Origin: Myxococcales bacterium | GTDB taxonomy: Bacteria > Myxococcota > Myxococcia > Myxococcales > Anaeromyxobacteraceae | Assembly (NCBI GenBank): GCA_021784995.1 | Contig: JAJYHA010000294.1 | Location: 1-11,921, forward strand | Direction of reading: 5' to 3' | DNA: 11,921 nt | In this document: piece after piece, positions 9,607 to 11,921 of the stretch | Numbering within the stretch: position 1 is the first letter of the stretch | Layout: the number at the start of each line of letters is the position of its first letter | Translations under genes and position numbers: made by a program | Notes under the pieces: model-generated | What the model was told of the DNA's origin: nothing | The model's database searches: none | Seen by the model: only the letters and a program-made list of their open reading frames with translations

Positions 9607-9635
9607 TTGACACCCACGCCCCGCCCCGGTACCTC
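9607..9635 (+). promoter_or_regulatory. candidate nhaA promoter
   Basis: TTGACA (9607-9612) is a perfect -35 match, followed by a 17-bp spacer and TACCTC (9630-9635), a weak -10 (only TA matches). The start would be near 9642, giving an 85-nt leader. The first TTG of this -35 is also in frame with nhaA, so automatic gene callers may wrongly place the start there. Confidence 0.4.
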
Positions 9636-9688
9636 TCGGCCGCCGCGTCACGGCGCACGCGCCGGCCCTGGCGCGGCCTGCGGGAGGG

Positions 9689-9702
9689 CCGCCGCGCGGC
9701 GG
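9689..9702 (+). promoter_or_regulatory. palindromic hairpin in the nhaA leader
   Basis: A perfect 14-bp palindrome, CCGCCGCGCGGCGG, can fold as a five-bp stem with a GCGC loop. It lies 15 bases before the nhaA ribosome binding region (GGTGGGG, about 9717-9723). It is either a leader RNA hairpin or a protein-binding site; chance in GC-rich DNA cannot be excluded. Confidence 0.25.
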
Positions 9703-9726
9703 TCGCCAGCCGATCGGGTGGGGTCC

Positions 9727-11127
9727 ATGGCGAGACGGGAAGCAGCGGCGGGCGAGTCGGAGCGCGAGCGTTGCGCCGGCCGTGGCCGCGGATTCTCGGT
9801 GCCGGAGCCCTTCGGGGCAGCGCTGCGCCCGATCCAGGCCTTCTTCGGGACCGAGGCGGCGAGCGGCGTGGTCCTGCTCGCCTGCGCCGTGGCGGCGCTG
9901 GCGTGGGTCAACGTCCTCGGCCCCGCGAGCCATCGCGCCCTGTTCGACCTTCCGCTGGAGTTCCGCCTGGGCGGGCTGCGGGCGCGCTTCACCCTGGCCA
10001 GCCTCGTCGACGACGGGCTGATGACGATCTTCTTCTTCCTGGTCGGGATGGAGATCAAGCGGGAGCTGGTCCTCGGCGAGCTGCGGGAGCGCTCGCAGGC
10101 GGTGCTCCCGGCCATCGCGGCGCTGGGCGGCATGCTGCTGCCGGCCACCATCTTCCTGGCGCTCAACCACGGGCGCGCCGGCCAGCCGGGCTGGGGCATC
10201 CCGACGGCGACCGACATCGCCTTCTGCGTCGGCGTGCTGACCCTGCTCCGCCGCCGCGTCCCGCAGGCGCTGGTGGTCTTCGTCACCGCCCTCGCCATCT
10301 TCGACGATATCGGAGGCATCGTCGTCATCGCCCTCTTCTACGGCGGCGCGCTGCATCCCGGGTGGCTCGCCGCCGCGGTCGGGCTGGTACCGGTCCTGGC
10401 GCTCCTGTCGCGGCGCTGCGTCCAGGCGGCGTCCGCCTACGGAGTCGTGGGCGCGATGCTCTGGTGGGCGCTGCACGCCGGCGGCATCCACCCGGCCATC
10501 GCCGGCGTCGTGCTCGGCCTCGCCGTGCCGGCGCGCGCCCCCTCGGCCCCGCGCGAGGTGCTGCGTGCGCTGGCGGAGCGCGCCTCGGCCCACCTCGCCG
10601 CCCGACCGGACGCCGCCGGCGACGCGGAGGCGCTCCTCGCCCTGGGCGAGCGCGTCCGGGAGCACGAGGCGCCGCTCGACCGCTTCATCCGCCGGCTCCA
10701 TCCCTGGGTCGCGTTCGGGATCATGCCGCTCTTCGCGCTCGCGAACTCGGGGGTCGACCTGCGCTCGTTTCGGGCGGAGCACGGGATCGGCCGGGTGGCG
10801 ATCGGTACGGCCCTCGCGCTCTTCCTGGGCAAGCAGGCCGGCATCTTCACCTTCACCCTGGCAGCGACCGCGCTCGGCGTCGCGCGGATCCCGGGCGGGG
10901 CGTCGCGCGTCAAGCTCCTCGGCGTCTCGATGGTGGCCGGGATCGGCTTCACCGTCGCCCTCTTCATCGCCGCCCTGGCCTATCCGGGACGCGCCGACCT
11001 GCTCGACGAGGCCAAGCTCGGGATCCTCGCCGGATCCCTGGTGGCCGGCCTGGCGGGGACGGCGCTGCTGCGCTGCACCGGTCCGGTCCGGTCCGATCCC
11101 CTGTCGGCGGAGGGCGCGCCGCGCTAG
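9727..11127 (+). CDS. nhaA: Na+/H+ antiporter NhaA
   Basis: 466 residues, longer than the 388 of E. coli. NhaA exports Na+ or Li+ in exchange for two H+ at the inner membrane and is activated by alkaline pH. Family residues are in place: VDDGLMTIFFFLVGMEIKREL (94-114; D96 matches E. coli D65); GIPTATDIAFCVGVL (157-171) with D163 for E. coli D133 in the unwound TM4; D193-D194 in AIFDDIGGIVVIALFYG, the ion-binding pair; and K369 in LFLGKQAGIF, the conserved TM10 lysine. The extra length is a charged segment at 270-322 (PREVLRALAERASAHL, then REHEAPLDRFIRRLHPW) before TM9, plus an Arg/Glu-rich N-terminus. I chose the ATG at 9727, preceded by GGTGGGG, over an in-frame TTG at 9607 that is part of the promoter. 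The stop is 9 bp before the next gene. Confidence 0.96.
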   Translation: MARREAAAGESERERCAGRGRGFSVPEPFGAALRPIQAFFGTEAASGVVLLACAVAALAWVNVLGPASHRALFDLPLEFRLGGLRARFTLASLVDDGLMTIFFFLVGMEIKRELVLGELRERSQAVLPAIAALGGMLLPATIFLALNHGRAGQPGWGIPTATDIAFCVGVLTLLRRRVPQALVVFVTALAIFDDIGGIVVIALFYGGALHPGWLAAAVGLVPVLALLSRRCVQAASAYGVVGAMLWWALHAGGIHPAIAGVVLGLAVPARAPSAPREVLRALAERASAHLAARPDAAGDAEALLALGERVREHEAPLDRFIRRLHPWVAFGIMPLFALANSGVDLRSFRAEHGIGRVAIGTALALFLGKQAGIFTFTLAATALGVARIPGGASRVKLLGVSMVAGIGFTVALFIAALAYPGRADLLDEAKLGILAGSLVAGLAGTALLRCTGPVRSDPLSAEGAPR

Positions 11128-11136
11128 ATTCAGGGC

Positions 11137-11850
11137 ATGCCCTTCAACGCACCCGCTGGTTACGCAGAACGCGAGCAGGCCCTCACCCGCGGCGCCGCGG
11201 ACGCCGAGCGCCGCTTCATGGCCGCCGTCTACCGCTGGATGACCGCCGGCCTGGCCGTCACGGCCCTGGTGGCCTACGCGGTCGCCAGCTCCGAGGCCGC
11301 CCTGCGCCTCGTCGTCGGCAACCGGTTCGTCTTCTTCGGCCTCGTCATCGCGGAGCTGGGCCTGGTCATCGCCCTCTCGGCCGCGGCGCAGCGCCTCTCG
11401 GCCGCCGCGGCGGGCGGTCTCTTCCTCCTCTACTCCGCCCTGAACGGGGCGACGCTCTCGGTGATCCTCCTCGTCTACACGGGCGCCTCGGTCGGGATGG
11501 CCTTCGTGACCACCGCCGCGACGTTCGGGACGATGAGCGTCTACGCCACCGTCACGCGCCGCGACCTGACGAGCTGGGGCAGCTTCCTCTTCATGGGCCT
11601 CATCGGCGTCGTGCTGGCGAGCGTGGTCAACGTCTTCCTGCGCTCCGACATGCTCTCCTTCGTCGTCTCCTGCGCCGCGGTCCTCGTCTTCACGGGCCTC
11701 GCCGCCTACGACACGCAGAAGCTCCGCCGCTTCGCCCGCGCCGGCGGCGGGAGCGCGGCCCTCCCGGTGAACGGCGCGCTCGCGCTCTACCTCGACTTCA
11801 TCAACCTGTTCCTCGCCCTGCTCCGCCTCTTCGGCTCGCGGCGCGACTGA
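11137..11850 (+). CDS. BAX inhibitor-1 / YccA-YbhL family membrane protein
   Basis: 237 residues with seven predicted membrane segments (about 33-51, 64-83, 91-113, 117-137, 148-168, 171-191 and 213-233), preceded by a 30-residue cytoplasmic N-terminus. The family signature is present: YSALNGATLS (99-108), TGLAAYDTQKLRRFA (186-200) with D192, and LYLDFINLFLALLRLFG (217-233) with D220. The two acidic residues match the di-aspartyl pH sensor of B. subtilis YetJ, a pH-regulated calcium leak channel. In E. coli, YccA modulates the FtsH protease, so either role is possible. The ATG at 11137 is 9 bp behind the nhaA stop, with a weak AGGG only 3 bases upstream, suggesting translational coupling. No promoter is seen between them. 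Confidence 0.92.
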   Translation: MPFNAPAGYAEREQALTRGAADAERRFMAAVYRWMTAGLAVTALVAYAVASSEAALRLVVGNRFVFFGLVIAELGLVIALSAAAQRLSAAAAGGLFLLYSALNGATLSVILLVYTGASVGMAFVTTAATFGTMSVYATVTRRDLTSWGSFLFMGLIGVVLASVVNVFLRSDMLSFVVSCAAVLVFTGLAAYDTQKLRRFARAGGGSAALPVNGALALYLDFINLFLALLRLFGSRRD

Positions 11851-11888
11851 CGGGGCGCCCGCGGGGCGGCGCGATCCCCGGCGCCCCG
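11851..11888 (+). terminator. hairpin after the nhaA/BI-1 pair, no U-run
   Basis: It starts directly after the stop codon. 11851-11859 pairs with 11880-11888 (nine bp), and an inner four-bp GGGG/CCCC stem (11863-11866 with 11876-11879) extends it. No T-run follows, so it is not a standard intrinsic terminator; it may stabilise the 3' end or aid Rho-dependent termination. From here to 11921 I see only GC-rich noncoding sequence. Confidence 0.35.
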
Positions 11889-11921
11889 GCCGCGCGGCGC
11901 CTCGCCGGCCCGCCTGCCCGC

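Overview
The window reads as a stretch of chromosome from a very GC-rich bacterium (I estimate above 70% G+C by eye). Codon third positions are almost all G or C, and the genes are mostly core housekeeping genes. An Anaeromyxobacter-like member of the Myxococcota is the best guess. It rests on base composition, gene content and the presence of a lipoprotein built from repeated Ig-like modules, not on any database comparison. I see no insertion sequence, phage gene, CRISPR array or rRNA.

Layout. The left 8.1 kb is read on the minus strand. In transcription order it holds a cation diffusion facilitator metal exporter, rsmD and coaD (tightly spaced, probably one transcript); an unassigned class I/II aminotransferase with its own promoter; a small SPW-repeat-like membrane protein with its own promoter; carB; and greA, which has its own promoter and a terminator-like hairpin inside its leader. 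The right 3.7 kb is read on the plus strand. It holds a tRNA-Thr(CGU) with promoter and terminator, a two-and-a-half-module Ig-like lipoprotein carrying a 9-bp tandem repeat, the Na+/H+ antiporter gene nhaA, and a BAX-inhibitor-1/YccA family membrane protein 9 bp behind nhaA. The CDF gene and the tRNA are divergent, with both control regions packed into about 125 bp.

How the genes fit together. carB (carbamoyl phosphate for pyrimidines and arginine) beside greA (rescue of stalled RNA polymerase) is a linkage known from other proteobacteria, but carA is not next to carB here. RsmD and CoaD are a common bacterial pair. NhaA plus a BI-1 homologue suggests a small ion/pH homeostasis unit.

The regulatory layer is the most informative part. 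Several gene starts are preceded by a sigma-70-like promoter with a recognisable TTG-type -35, a 16-17 bp spacer and a weak -10. Two of these have a dyad inside the spacer, so they look like repressor or activator sites. The greA leader, where a promoter fires straight into an intrinsic-terminator-like hairpin about 15 nt before the Shine-Dalgarno, is the best candidate for an interesting regulatory device. I did not find a clear new multi-gene system; most of the window is ordinary core genome.
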